NCBI GenBank assembly: GCA_963772375.1
Contig: CAVYXG010000007.1
Span: 1 to 64,000, forward strand
Direction of reading: 5' to 3'
DNA: 64,000 bases
From: DATBHM01 sp963772375
Lineage (GTDB): Bacteria; Actinomycetota; UBA4738; JACQTL01
The position numbers and the translations under genes are program-made. This document shows positions 34,054 through 43,221 of the stretch, piece after piece. The first letter of the stretch is position 1; every line of letters starts with the position of its first letter. Under the pieces are notes generated by a model. It did no database searches, was not told the DNA's origin, and saw nothing but the letters and a program-made list of their open reading frames with translations.

Positions 34054-35358
34054 ATGGGAGCGGGTGAGGCTTCGGTGGGTGTCCGGACCGGAACGTCCCC
34101 GCCCGGGGACGAGCCCCCCGGGGGGGCCGGGAGGAGACGCCTGCGCCCCGGCGGGGTGCACCGGTGGATCAACTGGTTCGCGCTCCCCCTCGCCGCGCTC
34201 GCCGCGCTGATCGTCGGGGGCTTCATGCTGTGGGCGCTCGGCGCGAACCCGTTCGAGGGGTACCGGGCGCTGCTCCAGGGGGCGTTCGGCAGCCTCGACA
34301 GCCTGGTCGACACGGCCGTGAAGTCGGTGCCGATCCTGCTGGTCGGCGCCGGCATCTGCATCGCGTTCCGGGCCAACATGCTGAACATCGGCGGCGAGGG
34401 CCAGCTCGTCATGGGCGGGCTCGCCGGCACGGTGACCGCGCTCGCGTTCCCGAGTCTTCCCGGCCCAGTCCTCATCCCGCTCGTGCTGTTCGCAGGACTG
34501 GTCGGCGGCGCGCTGTGGGGCGCGATCCCCGGCGCCCTGAAGGCCTACCTGAACGTCAACGAGATCCTCTCGACGATCATGCTGAACATCGTCGCGGTCC
34601 AGCTGATGAACTTCCTGCTGGCCCACCCGCTGATCGACAACACCCAGTCCGACGTGTTCGCCCGCATCCCCCAGACCCGCCGGCTGTCGCCGAACGCCGA
34701 CCTCCCGATCCTGATCCACGGCACCCAGCTCCACCTCGGCGTGATCGTGGCCGTGCTGGCGGCCGGCGCAGCGTACGTCCTGCTGTGGCGGACCGGACTG
34801 GGGTTCCGGCTGCGGGCCGTCGGCCTGTCGCGCGAGGCCTCGAGCTACGCCGGGATGCCGGTCAAGCGGACCATGACGCTCGCGATGGCGCTCTCCGGCG
34901 CCCTGTGCGGGCTGGGCGGCGCGATCCTCGTGTTCGGGAGCGCCTCGCACCGGATGGTCACCGACGGGACGGCGACCGGGTTCACGGGCTCGGCGGGGTT
35001 CAACGGGATCGTCGCGGCGCTGTTCGGCGGCCTGCATCCGCTGTGGACGATCCTGTCGTCGTTCGTGTTCGGCGGGCTGCTGGTGGGGGGCAACACGCTA
35101 CAGATCGCCGTGCAGGTGCCCACCGCGCTGATCGTGGCGCTGAACGGGCTCGTCGTCGTGTTCGTCGTCTCCATCGAGTACGTCCGGCGGCGGTCGCGCG
35201 AGCGCCTCGAAGCGGCCGGTCCGCTCACGCGGGTGCTGGCGGCCTCGCCGGTGAAGGTTCGGCCGCGGTCGACGGCGCGGCCCCTTTCGACGCCGGGCGC
35301 CGATCGCGCCGCCCCGCCCCTCGACCCGCCGCCCGCCCCGGAGGTGGAGCTGGAATGA
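34054..35358 (+). CDS. ABC importer permease 1 (BMP-type nucleoside/simple-sugar)
   Basis: A 434-residue permease with about nine membrane helices. It shows the family sequence IAFRANMLNIGGEGQLVMGG and the conserved LNVNEILSTIMLNIVAVQLMN. Partner permeases of nucleoside importers carry the same first signature. The C-terminal 60 residues are a Pro/Arg-rich cytoplasmic tail. The ATG at 34054 was preferred to 34015 because GAGGGG lies 10 bases upstream. The stop overlaps the second permease (ATGA). With the next three genes it makes a complete importer. Confidence 0.85.
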   Translation: MGAGEASVGVRTGTSPPGDEPPGGAGRRRLRPGGVHRWINWFALPLAALAALIVGGFMLWALGANPFEGYRALLQGAFGSLDSLVDTAVKSVPILLVGAGICIAFRANMLNIGGEGQLVMGGLAGTVTALAFPSLPGPVLIPLVLFAGLVGGALWGAIPGALKAYLNVNEILSTIMLNIVAVQLMNFLLAHPLIDNTQSDVFARIPQTRRLSPNADLPILIHGTQLHLGVIVAVLAAGAAYVLLWRTGLGFRLRAVGLSREASSYAGMPVKRTMTLAMALSGALCGLGGAILVFGSASHRMVTDGTATGFTGSAGFNGIVAALFGGLHPLWTILSSFVFGGLLVGGNTLQIAVQVPTALIVALNGLVVVFVVSIEYVRRRSRERLEAAGPLTRVLAASPVKVRPRSTARPLSTPGADRAAPPLDPPPAPEVELE

Positions 35359-36287
35359 GGCAGTTCTTCACGCTCTCCGTGCTGACGGCCACCGTGGCGT
35401 CCGGCATCCGCCTGTCCACGCCGTTCCTCTTCGCTTCGCTGGGCGAGTCCGTGGCCCAGCGGAGCGGCGTCCTCAACCTCGGCGTGGACGGGATCATGCT
35501 GCTCGGCGCGTTCGGGGCCTACTACACGCAGCTGCAGACCCACTCCCTGCTGCTCTCGATCGTGGTCGGCATCGGTATCGGGTGCCTGCTGGGCCTCGTC
35601 ACGGCCGTCGTGAGCGTGACCCTCAAGGCCGAACAGGGCATCAGCGGGATCGGGGTCTTCCTGTTCGGCCTCGGGATGAGCGACCTGCTCTTCCAGAAGC
35701 TGGTCGGGACGCCCGTCCCGGTCGACACGCTCCCGGTCGTGAAGATCCCCGGCCTCGGCGACATCCCGACGATCGGGAAGATGTTCTTCCAGGCGAACGC
35801 GCTCGTGTACCTGGCGTTCCTGCTGGTGCCGGTCATCACGTTCATGGTGAACCGGACGACGTATGGCATGAAGATCCGGGCGATCGGCGAGAACCCCGCG
35901 GCCGCGGACAGCCTGGGCGTCCGCGTCAACCGGATCCGGTACTCGACGGTGCTGCTCGGAAGCACGCTCGCGGGGCTGGCGGGCGCGTCGCTCGCGCTCG
36001 AGCTCGGGATCTTCCAGCAGAACCTGACGCAGGGGCAGGGATTCATCGCGGTGGCGCTCGTGTACTTCGGCGCCTGGCGTGCGTACGGGGTGCTGGCCGG
36101 GTCGCTGCTGTACGGGATGATCGCCGCGATCGTCCTGCAGTGGAAGTCGCTCGGGATCATCCCGCCGAGCGTCTCCGACCTCGCCTCGATGGCGCCCGCG
36201 GTGATCACGGTGATCGCGCTCGTGGTCGTGGCTCGGCGGTTCCGCCAGCCGGCATCGCTGGCCAAGCCCTACGAGCGAGGGGGGTGA
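35355..36287 (+). CDS. ABC importer permease 2 (BMP-type nucleoside/simple-sugar)
   Basis: A 310-residue permease with about eight membrane helices. The segment SVAQRSGVLNLGVDGIMLLGA is the family hallmark, followed by LKAEQGISGIGVFLFGLGMSD and MKIRAIGENPAAADSLGV. It pairs with the preceding permease to form the channel. It is coupled by an ATGA overlap and followed after 93 bases by the binding-protein gene. Confidence 0.88.
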   Translation: MRQFFTLSVLTATVASGIRLSTPFLFASLGESVAQRSGVLNLGVDGIMLLGAFGAYYTQLQTHSLLLSIVVGIGIGCLLGLVTAVVSVTLKAEQGISGIGVFLFGLGMSDLLFQKLVGTPVPVDTLPVVKIPGLGDIPTIGKMFFQANALVYLAFLLVPVITFMVNRTTYGMKIRAIGENPAAADSLGVRVNRIRYSTVLLGSTLAGLAGASLALELGIFQQNLTQGQGFIAVALVYFGAWRAYGVLAGSLLYGMIAAIVLQWKSLGIIPPSVSDLASMAPAVITVIALVVVARRFRQPASLAKPYERGG

Positions 36288-36380
36288 GCGCATCCGGTTC
36301 GAACGACGGAACACGAACGCATTCGGGAGCGATGCGGTGGAAACGGAGAGGGAGCACGAAGCCCGAAAGGGGGCAACCAT

Positions 36381-37478
36381 ATGAACACTCGGATCAGGTG
36401 GACCAGGATCCTGGCGGTCGCCGCCATCCTGGCCGTCGTCGGGGTCGCGTGCGGGAGCAGCGGCGGGGGATCCAACCCGACCACCGGCACGCAGACGTCC
36501 GGCACGCAGACCACGGGGACCCAGACGAGCGGGACGCAGACGAGCGGCACCCAGACCAGCGGCTCGGCCGCAACCCCGCTCAAGGTCGCGATCGTCGCCC
36601 CGTCGGCGACGAACGACCTCGCCTTCACGCAGTCGATGGTGGACGCGGTCAACAGCCTCAAGACCTCGGAGAACCTCGACGTCGCGATCTCCGACAACCT
36701 GTTCGTGGTCGACGACGCGGCCAGCGCGATCCGCAACTACGCCAAGCAGGGCTACGACCTGGTCATCGCACACGGGTCGCAGTTCGGCGGATCGATCCAG
36801 CAGATCGCGCCGGAATACCCCGACGTCTCGTTCGCGTGGGGGACGGCCGGTGACACGTTCGGCCTTCCGAACGTGTTCGCCTACTCGGCCTCGGCCGACG
36901 AGGGCGGCTACGCCATGGGCGTCATGGCGGCGGCCCTGTCCAAGAGCAAGAGCGTCGGGATCATCGGCCCGATCGAGGTCGGCGACGCGCAGCTGTACGT
37001 CGACGGCTTCAAGGCCGGCATCGCCGCTACCGACCCGTCGGTGAAGGCGAACGTGAACTACACCGGCTCGTTCAGCGACGTGGCGCTGGCGGCCGAGGCC
37101 GCGCGGACGTTCCTCGCCCAGGGCGCGGACGTCATGACCGGATCGGCGCAGATGGTCGTCGGAGCGGTCGGCGTGGCCAAGGGCGCGAACGTGCCGTGGT
37201 TCGGCACCCAGTCCAACCAGACCTCGCTGGCTCCCGACATCGTCGTGGCCTCGCAGGTCTACCACTGGGAGGTCGTGCTCAAGGACATGATCGACAAGAT
37301 CCGCGCTGGCACGAAGGGCGGACAGAGCTACGACATCAACCTGAAGAACGGCGGGGAGGTCGTCGAGTACAACCCGCAGTTCAACCTGCCGTCGGACGTG
37401 AAGGCCAAGGGCGACGCGGCCGTGGCCGGCATCATCGACGGTTCGATCAAGACGGGCGTCACCGAGAAGACGTCGTAA
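36381..37478 (+). CDS. BMP-family substrate-binding lipoprotein
   Basis: A 365-residue lipoprotein. The signal peptide ends in the lipobox VGVAC (Cys near residue 24). It is followed by a Ser/Gly/Thr linker with five GTQTS units, then the periplasmic-binding-protein fold of the BMP/PnrA family (LKVAIVAPSATNDLAFTQSM, YAKQGYDLVIAHG, DEGGYAMGVMAA). BMP proteins bind nucleosides and deliver them to the cognate ABC permeases. The order permease, permease, binding protein, ATPase is unusual in placing the binding protein third. Substrate specificity is inferred from the family. Confidence 0.88.
   Translation: MNTRIRWTRILAVAAILAVVGVACGSSGGGSNPTTGTQTSGTQTTGTQTSGTQTSGTQTSGSAATPLKVAIVAPSATNDLAFTQSMVDAVNSLKTSENLDVAISDNLFVVDDAASAIRNYAKQGYDLVIAHGSQFGGSIQQIAPEYPDVSFAWGTAGDTFGLPNVFAYSASADEGGYAMGVMAAALSKSKSVGIIGPIEVGDAQLYVDGFKAGIAATDPSVKANVNYTGSFSDVALAAEAARTFLAQGADVMTGSAQMVVGAVGVAKGANVPWFGTQSNQTSLAPDIVVASQVYHWEVVLKDMIDKIRAGTKGGQSYDINLKNGGEVVEYNPQFNLPSDVKAKGDAAVAGIIDGSIKTGVTEKTS
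36486..36560 (+). repeat. 15-bp tandem repeats (GTQTS linker)
   Basis: Five consecutive 15-base units encode GTQTS/GTQTT directly after the lipobox cysteine. They form a flexible tether; the number of units may vary between strains. Confidence 0.75.
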
Positions 37479-37491
37479 GGGGACGCTCAGC

Positions 37492-39060
37492 ATGGACGCG
37501 AACACGCCGGGAACCGCTTCGACGGGCAGGGAGGGCGACACCCCCATGCTCGTGATGCGCGGGATCACGAAGCGGTTCCCGGGCGTGCTCGCCAACGACG
37601 CGGTCGACTTCGACGTGCGGGCCGGCGAGGTGCACACGCTCCTCGGGGAGAACGGTGCCGGCAAGAGCACGCTGATGCGGGTCCTCTACGGGCTGTACCA
37701 GGCCGACGCGGGCGAGATCGTGCTGAACGGCGAACGGGTGGCGATCTCGTCGCCGTCGGTCGCCATCCGCCACGGCGTCGGGATGATCCACCAGCACTTC
37801 ATGCTCGTGTCGTCGCTGACGGTCGCGGAGAACGTGGCGCTCGGGCTGAAGTCGTCGCGGGGGCCGCTGACGGACCTGGATCGCGTGTCCGCGCGGATCC
37901 GCGAGCTGTCGGAGGCCTACGGGCTGCAGGTCGACCCGTCCGCGTACATCTGGCAGCTCTCCGTCGGGGAGCGCCAGCGTGTCGAGATCATGAAGGCGCT
38001 CTACCGCAACGCGACGCTGCTGGTGCTCGACGAGCCGACCGCCGTGCTGACGCCGAATGAGGTCGATGACTTCTTCGCGATCCTCCGGCAGATGGTCGAC
38101 GACGGCCGGGGGCTGGTGTTCATCTCGCACAAGATCCGCGAGGTGCTCGCGCTCTCCGACAGGATCACCGTGCTGCGGGACGGGCGAGTCGTGGGGACCG
38201 TGTTGCCGGGGGACGTCACACGGGGGGACCTTGCGAACCTGATGGTCGGCCGCGACGTGGAGGGTGTCCCGCGGCCCGTCGATCCGCCGGGTGCGGAGAC
38301 GCGGCTGTCCGTGCGAGGGCTGACCGTTCGCGGCGACCGGGGAACCGAGATCGTGCACGACGTGTCGTTCCAGGTGCACGCTGGCGAGGTCGTGGGGATC
38401 GCCGGCGTGTCGGGGAACGGGCAGCGGGAGATGGCCGAGGCGATCGCGGGTCTGCGGCCCGTGGTGTCCGGCGTCGTCGTGGTGAACGGCGAGGACGTCA
38501 CCGGGCGGGGGCCGGCCGGGGTGCGCTCCGCGGGGTTCGGCTACGTGCCGGAGGAGCGGATGCGCGACGGCGTGATCGGTGAGTTCACGGTGGCCGACAA
38601 CCTGATGCTCGTCGACAGCACGAACCCCGTCTACCAGCGGTGGGGATTCCTGCGGTCGCGCGACATCCGCCGCCGGTGCGCCGAGCTGGTCGAGGCGTTC
38701 GGGGTGAAGACGCCGGGGCTCGACACGCCCACGCGGAACCTGTCCGGCGGGAACATCCAGAAGCTGATCCTGGCGCGCGAGCTGTCGGCCTCGCCGCGGG
38801 TACTGTTCGTGTCGCAGCCGACGCGAGGGGTCGACCTGGGCGCTGCCGAGTACATCCACTCGCGGCTGATGGACCAGCGAACGTCGGGAACGGCCATCCT
38901 CATCGTGTCCGAGGACCTCGACGAGGTGCTGGCGCTCTCCGACCGCATCCTCGTGATGTACGAGGGCGAGATCGTGGGCGAGGCCGACCCCGCCACGACG
39001 AGCCGCGAGACGATCGGCCTGATGATGGCCGGCGTCCACGCCGACAGCGAAGCCGGCTGA
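37492..39060 (+). CDS. ABC importer ATPase with two nucleotide-binding domains
   Basis: A 522-residue double-ATPase subunit. The first domain has a full Walker A (GENGAGKST near 51), a signature LSVGERQRVEI and a Walker B LLVLDEPTA. The second has a degenerate P-loop (GVSGNGQREM) with LSGGNIQKLILARE, as is normal in the RbsA/YufO group of sugar and nucleoside importers. It begins 13 bases after the binding-protein stop. With two permeases and the BMP lipoprotein the system appears complete. Confidence 0.9.
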   Translation: MDANTPGTASTGREGDTPMLVMRGITKRFPGVLANDAVDFDVRAGEVHTLLGENGAGKSTLMRVLYGLYQADAGEIVLNGERVAISSPSVAIRHGVGMIHQHFMLVSSLTVAENVALGLKSSRGPLTDLDRVSARIRELSEAYGLQVDPSAYIWQLSVGERQRVEIMKALYRNATLLVLDEPTAVLTPNEVDDFFAILRQMVDDGRGLVFISHKIREVLALSDRITVLRDGRVVGTVLPGDVTRGDLANLMVGRDVEGVPRPVDPPGAETRLSVRGLTVRGDRGTEIVHDVSFQVHAGEVVGIAGVSGNGQREMAEAIAGLRPVVSGVVVVNGEDVTGRGPAGVRSAGFGYVPEERMRDGVIGEFTVADNLMLVDSTNPVYQRWGFLRSRDIRRRCAELVEAFGVKTPGLDTPTRNLSGGNIQKLILARELSASPRVLFVSQPTRGVDLGAAEYIHSRLMDQRTSGTAILIVSEDLDEVLALSDRILVMYEGEIVGEADPATTSRETIGLMMAGVHADSEAG

Positions 39061-39089
39061 CACGAACGCTGACCGCCTGCGGGTGATCG

Positions 39090-40475
39090 TTACAGCGTCG
39101 CGCGGGAGCGGGTGAGCTCCTCGACCAGCTGGCCCACCACGGCCTTGGCATCGCCGAAGATCATCGTGGTCTTGGGGTTCACGAACAGCTCGTTGTCGAT
39201 GCCCGCGAAGCCGGGCGCCATGGAGCGCTTGATGACCATGATGGTCTGCGCCTCCTCGACGTTCAGCACCGGCATGCCGTAGATCGGCGAGCCCGGCGTG
39301 TTCTTCGCGGCGGGGTTCACGACGTCGTTCGCCCCCACCACGAGCGCGACGTCCGCCCGCGGGAACTCGGCGTTGACCTGGTCCATGTCGAACAGCTGGT
39401 CGTACGGGACGTTCGCCTCGGCCAGCAGCACGTTCATGTGCCCCGGCATGCGCCCCGCCACCGGATGGATGGCGAACTTCACCTCGACGCCCCGCTCCAC
39501 CAGCGCGTCCGACAGCTGGCGGACCATGTGCTGCGCCTGCGCCACCGCCATCCCGTAGCCCGGGCAGATGATCACGAGCCGGGCGATCTTGAGGATCTCG
39601 ACGGCCTCCTCGGGGGTCGCGGAGATCACGTTGCCCTGCACCGCGGCGCCGGCATCGGTCTGGAGCTTGCCGAACGCCCCGAACATCACGTTGCGGAACG
39701 ACCGGTTCATGGCCCGCGCCATGATCACCGCGAGCAGGAACCCCGACGCTCCGTCCAGCGCGCCGGCCACGATCAGGATCTTGTTGTCGATGGCGAACCC
39801 CATCGCCGCACCCGACAGCCCCGCGTAGGAGTTCAACAGGGCGATCACGGTCGGCATGTCCGCGCCGCCGATCGGGATGATCAGCAGCACGCCGAACACC
39901 AACGACAGCGCGACCATCACCGGGAACAGGGCCTTCAGCGAGGGGTCGGTGACCAGCACCACCACGATCGCGAGCGCCACTGCGAGGATCGACAGGTTGA
40001 TCACGTTCTGGGCACGCCACGTGATCGGCCGCTGGGGCAGCACCTCCTGGAGCTTGCCGGCGGCCATCAGCGAGCCGGTGAACGTCAGCGACCCCAGCAC
40101 CACCTCGATCCCGATGGCCGTCATGGTCGTCTTCGGAAGGTGCGGGGTCCGGAGGTAGAACTCCGCGATCCCGACGAGCGCCGCGGCCAGGGCGCCGAAC
40201 GCGTGCGACAGCGCGATCCGCTGGGGCATGGCCGTCATGGGCACGAACAGGCCGAGCGGGATCCCGATGGCCGTCCCGATGAACAGCCCGATGAGGATCC
40301 ATTGGTACGTGATGATCTCGGCGCGCAGCAGCGTCGCCACCACCGCGACGACGAACCCGATCTCCCCCGCCAGCACGCCCCGGCGGGCGGTCGGAGGCGA
40401 CGACAGCCACTTCAGCGCGAGCACGAACAGCACGCCCGCGACCAGGTAGGCCAGCTGGATCGCGTGCTCGTTCAT
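39090..40475 (-). CDS. pntB: NAD(P) transhydrogenase beta subunit
   Basis: A 461-residue protein: about 270 residues of membrane helices (domain II), then the soluble NADP(H)-binding domain III with VIICPGYGMAVAQAQH, KFAIHPVAGRMPGHMNVLLAEA, and VVGANDVVNPAA. The enzyme couples hydride transfer from NADH to NADP+ to proton entry, supplying NADPH. It is the last of three overlapping genes (ATGA with the middle one). It converges with the ABC ATPase gene with only 29 bases between stops. Confidence 0.93.
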   Translation of the reverse strand: MNEHAIQLAYLVAGVLFVLALKWLSSPPTARRGVLAGEIGFVVAVVATLLRAEIITYQWILIGLFIGTAIGIPLGLFVPMTAMPQRIALSHAFGALAAALVGIAEFYLRTPHLPKTTMTAIGIEVVLGSLTFTGSLMAAGKLQEVLPQRPITWRAQNVINLSILAVALAIVVVLVTDPSLKALFPVMVALSLVFGVLLIIPIGGADMPTVIALLNSYAGLSGAAMGFAIDNKILIVAGALDGASGFLLAVIMARAMNRSFRNVMFGAFGKLQTDAGAAVQGNVISATPEEAVEILKIARLVIICPGYGMAVAQAQHMVRQLSDALVERGVEVKFAIHPVAGRMPGHMNVLLAEANVPYDQLFDMDQVNAEFPRADVALVVGANDVVNPAAKNTPGSPIYGMPVLNVEEAQTIMVIKRSMAPGFAGIDNELFVNPKTTMIFGDAKAVVGQLVEELTRSRATL

Positions 40476-40915
40476 GACGCCGCCTTCGGGTCAGCCACTG
40501 GGTGCGGAGCCGACCCCTGCCCATCCTTCGAGGTCGCAGCCGCGGTGGCGGGGGCGGGGGTGCCGGTCGTCACGGGCCCGCCGCCCGAACCGCCGCCACC
40601 GCCGCCCGGCGCACCGGGTCCGGCAGGGCGGTCGTCCCGACGCTTGAACATCCGCAGCATCCGGTCGGTGATCAGGAACCCGCCGACCGCGTTGATGGTC
40701 GAGGCCGTCACTGCGATCACGCCGAGCGTCGTGGCGAGGGTCCCCTGGTTCGAACCGGCCAGCACGACTGAGCCCACCAGCGCGATCGCCGACAGCGCGT
40801 TCGTGAACGACATCAGCGGCGTGTGCAGCAGCTTCGGCACGCGGCGGATGACCTCGAACCCGAGGAAGGCCGCCAGTACGAAGATGAACAGCGAGTTGGT
40901 GAGGGCCTCGTTCAT
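40472..40915 (-). CDS. pntA: NAD(P) transhydrogenase alpha subunit, membrane part
   Basis: A 147-residue protein with three or four membrane helices (SLFIFVLAAFLGFEVI, NALSAIALVGSVVLAG, LGVIAVTASTINAVGGFLITDRM). It corresponds to the C-terminal membrane piece of PntA, encoded separately as in many bacteria with a split alpha subunit. The last 55 residues are a Gly/Pro/Ala-rich tail not seen in standard versions. It overlaps both neighbours by ATGA. Confidence 0.88.
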   Translation of the reverse strand: MNEALTNSLFIFVLAAFLGFEVIRRVPKLLHTPLMSFTNALSAIALVGSVVLAGSNQGTLATTLGVIAVTASTINAVGGFLITDRMLRMFKRRDDRPAGPGAPGGGGGGSGGGPVTTGTPAPATAAATSKDGQGSAPHPVADPKAAS

Positions 40916-42117
40916 GCCGGCGTCCTCTCCGAGGCGAGGGCGTCTCGCACGCGGGGGTGGGTGACCTCGCCGCCGTGGCACACCAGCGTTCCGGTGGCGA
41001 TCTCGTCGTCGGCGGCGACCCGCAGCTCCCCCTCCGTCACGACGTACTGCAGGAAGTTCGCGAGGTTGCGGGCGTAGAGCTGCGAGGCGTGGGTCGGGAC
41101 GGTCGACGTGATGTTCGCGGGGCCGATCACCCGGACGCCGCGGTCGGTCACGACCACCTCTCCCGACCTCGTCACCTCGCAGTTCCCACCCTGTTCGCAC
41201 GCGAGGTCCACGACCACCGCGCCCGGAGCCATCCCATCGACCATCTCGGCGGTCACGAGGACCGGAGCCTTCCGCCCGGGAACCTGCGCGGTGGTGATGA
41301 CCACGTCGGCACCGGCGACCGCGGTCGCCATGAGCTCGCGCTGGCGGCGGAGCGTCTCCTCCTGCATCTCCTGCGCGTACGCTCCCGACCCCGAGCCCTC
41401 CCCGCCGGTGTCGAGGGAGATCTCCAGGAACCGGGCCCCCAGCGACCCGACCTCCTCGCGGACGGCCGGCCGGACGTCGTACGCCTCGACCACTCCCCCC
41501 AGCCGGCGGGCGGTCGCGATCGCCTGCAACCCGGCCACGCCGGCCCCGACCACGAACACCCGGGCGGGGGTCACCGTCCCGGCGGCGGTCGTGAGCAGCG
41601 GGAACATCTTCGGGAGCGCCTCGGCGGCGAGCAGCACCGCCTTGTACCCGGCCACCGTGGCCTGGGAGGAGAGCACGTCCATCGGCTGGGCCCGCGTCAC
41701 CCGCGGGAGCAGCTCCAGCGCGAACAGCGTGGCACCTCCACGCGCCACCGCTTCCACATCCTCGGGACGGCCGAGCGGATCGCCCAGGCCGACCACGACC
41801 GCCCCCTGCCGCGGCTCCGCGCCCTCGGGCCAGGACGTCGCCCGCACCCGGAGCAGCACGTCGGCGCCCAGGGCGGCGGCCCGGTCGACCAGGCTCGCCC
41901 CCGCGCCGGCGTAGGCGGGGTCGGCGTATCCCGCGTCCACGCCGGCCCCGGACTCGACGCGAACGTCGAAGCCGGCCTTCACCAGCAGGGACGCGGAGGA
42001 GGGTGTGACGGCCACCCGGCGCTCGCCGGGGAGCGGTTCCCGGATCGCCCCGACACTCGATGCACGGGCAGCGAGGATCGGGGCGTCCGTCCCGGGTTCG
42101 GGATCGGTCACGCGCAT
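40912..42117 (-). CDS. pntA: NAD(P) transhydrogenase alpha subunit, NAD-binding part
   Basis: A 401-residue soluble domain I, related to alanine dehydrogenase. Key segments are IREPLPGERRVAVTP, SSQATVAGYKAVLLAA, the Rossmann VFVVGAGVAGLQAIATARRLGG with the QDV-like AYDVRPAVREEV, and ITTAQVPGRKAPVLV. It binds NAD(H) and passes hydride to domain III. This is the first gene of the three-gene pntAAB set; translation of the next gene is coupled by ATGA. Only a weak ribosome site precedes the ATG at 42117. Confidence 0.9.
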   Translation of the reverse strand: MRVTDPEPGTDAPILAARASSVGAIREPLPGERRVAVTPSSASLLVKAGFDVRVESGAGVDAGYADPAYAGAGASLVDRAAALGADVLLRVRATSWPEGAEPRQGAVVVGLGDPLGRPEDVEAVARGGATLFALELLPRVTRAQPMDVLSSQATVAGYKAVLLAAEALPKMFPLLTTAAGTVTPARVFVVGAGVAGLQAIATARRLGGVVEAYDVRPAVREEVGSLGARFLEISLDTGGEGSGSGAYAQEMQEETLRRQRELMATAVAGADVVITTAQVPGRKAPVLVTAEMVDGMAPGAVVVDLACEQGGNCEVTRSGEVVVTDRGVRVIGPANITSTVPTHASQLYARNLANFLQYVVTEGELRVAADDEIATGTLVCHGGEVTHPRVRDALASERTPA

Positions 42118-42539
42118 AGTCTGCCCGAGGCGGCCCGAAGCTGCCGACGCAGAAGACCCGGTATCCCCCCGGTCCAATGGCCCCGACCTCCAGACGACTG
42201 ATTCGGCCGGCCCCGCTCCCTGCCCGATGCGTGCCGCCGCGGCGGGCGTCGCGGCGGCGGACGGCGGGGCGCAGGCAGATGCGGTGAGGATGCGGTGAGG
42301 GGGAAGGGCCGCGGGCACGGCCTCGGCCTCGCGGGCGAGGCCACCCTTCCCCCTCCCCCCCTCACGTGGGGCCCGCGGCCCGACCGTCGTCGGGTTCGCA
42401 CCGGACCCTCTGGAGTGATCGCATTCATTCCCGGCACTCGTGAAGCGTCCGTGGGAATCCGATGAGAGAGCTCTCATCCAGGAAGACGCGAATGCCGGAT
42501 CGGGATCCGGAGGTCGGGGGAGCGACCGCCTTCGCCGAT
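42118..42539. other. 422-bp intergenic region with nested hairpin
   Basis: This lies downstream of the minus-strand response regulator and upstream of pntA. Besides the nested stem at 42299-42353 (listed separately) it contains two GATGCGGTGAGG direct copies (42279-42300 region). I see no gene. It should hold the pntA promoter near 42120-42200. Confidence 0.5.
42299..42353 (-). terminator. Nested hairpin, likely terminator of the two-component operon
   Basis: GGGGGAAGGG (42299-42308) pairs with CCCTTCCCCC (42344-42353). Inside it GGCCTCGC (42325-42332) pairs with GCGAGGCC (42335-42342). It lies about 190 bases after the response regulator stop. Confidence 0.5.
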
Positions 42540-43202
42540 TCAGCGCTCGGCGACCAGGCGGTACCCGGCGCCGCGAACAGTCTCGATGTAACCGTCCCCG
42601 AGCTTGCGCCGGAGGTAGCCGACGTACACGTCGACCAGGTTCGACTGGGGGTCGAAGTCGTAGCCCCAGACTCGAGAGAGCAGCTGTTCGCGAGAGAGCA
42701 CCTGGCCCGGGTTCCGCAGGAAGGTCTCGAGCAGCGAGAACTCCCGGGGGGCGAGGTCGACGGAGCGCTCCCCCACGGTGACGCGGCGGGTGCGGAGATC
42801 GAGCTGCACGTCGTGGAGCCGCACGGTCGTCGCGTCGCCGGACGGACCCGGCCGCAGCCGCGCCCGCACCCGCGCGAGGAGCTCGTCGAATGCGAACGGC
42901 TTGGTGAGGTAGTCGTCCGCGCCGAGTTCGAGGCCCTCGACGCGGTCGCGCACCTCGCCGCGAGCTGACAGGATCAGCACGGGCGTCTCGACGCCCCGCG
43001 AGCGCCACGCCCGCAGGACGTCGCGGCCGTCTGCGTCCGGCAGCCCGAGGTCGAGGATCAGCAGGTCGAACTCCCGCGAGGCCGCCCGGGCCGATCCCTC
43101 CGCGCCGGTCGCCACGCGCTCCACGGTGTAGCCGTGTGCCGCGAGCCCCTTCTGGACGAACGACGCGATGCGGTCCTCGTCCTCCACGAGCAGCAGCCTC
43201 AC
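42540..43202 (-). CDS. OmpR-family response regulator
   Basis: A 220-residue regulator: receiver domain (residues 1-115, EDEDR acidic pocket, phosphoacceptor D51 in LILDLGLPD, the TKPFAFDEL lysine) and an OmpR-type winged helix (about 125-218; LAPREFSLLETFLRNPGQVLS, YVGYLRRKLG, TVRGAGYRL). The GTG at 43202 was chosen because it gives the standard N-terminus and has a GGGGG tract just upstream. It follows the kinase gene by 19 bases, an operon in the order kinase then regulator. Confidence 0.9.
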   Translation of the reverse strand: MRLLLVEDEDRIASFVQKGLAAHGYTVERVATGAEGSARAASREFDLLILDLGLPDADGRDVLRAWRSRGVETPVLILSARGEVRDRVEGLELGADDYLTKPFAFDELLARVRARLRPGPSGDATTVRLHDVQLDLRTRRVTVGERSVDLAPREFSLLETFLRNPGQVLSREQLLSRVWGYDFDPQSNLVDVYVGYLRRKLGDGYIETVRGAGYRLVAER

Positions 43203-43221
43203 CGGCGCCCCCACACGACGT

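Noticed and set aside
34845..37670. Minus-strand frame of 941 codons across the ABC importer
   Set aside because: The plus strand encodes all four importer parts with intact motifs; the antisense frame is low-complexity.
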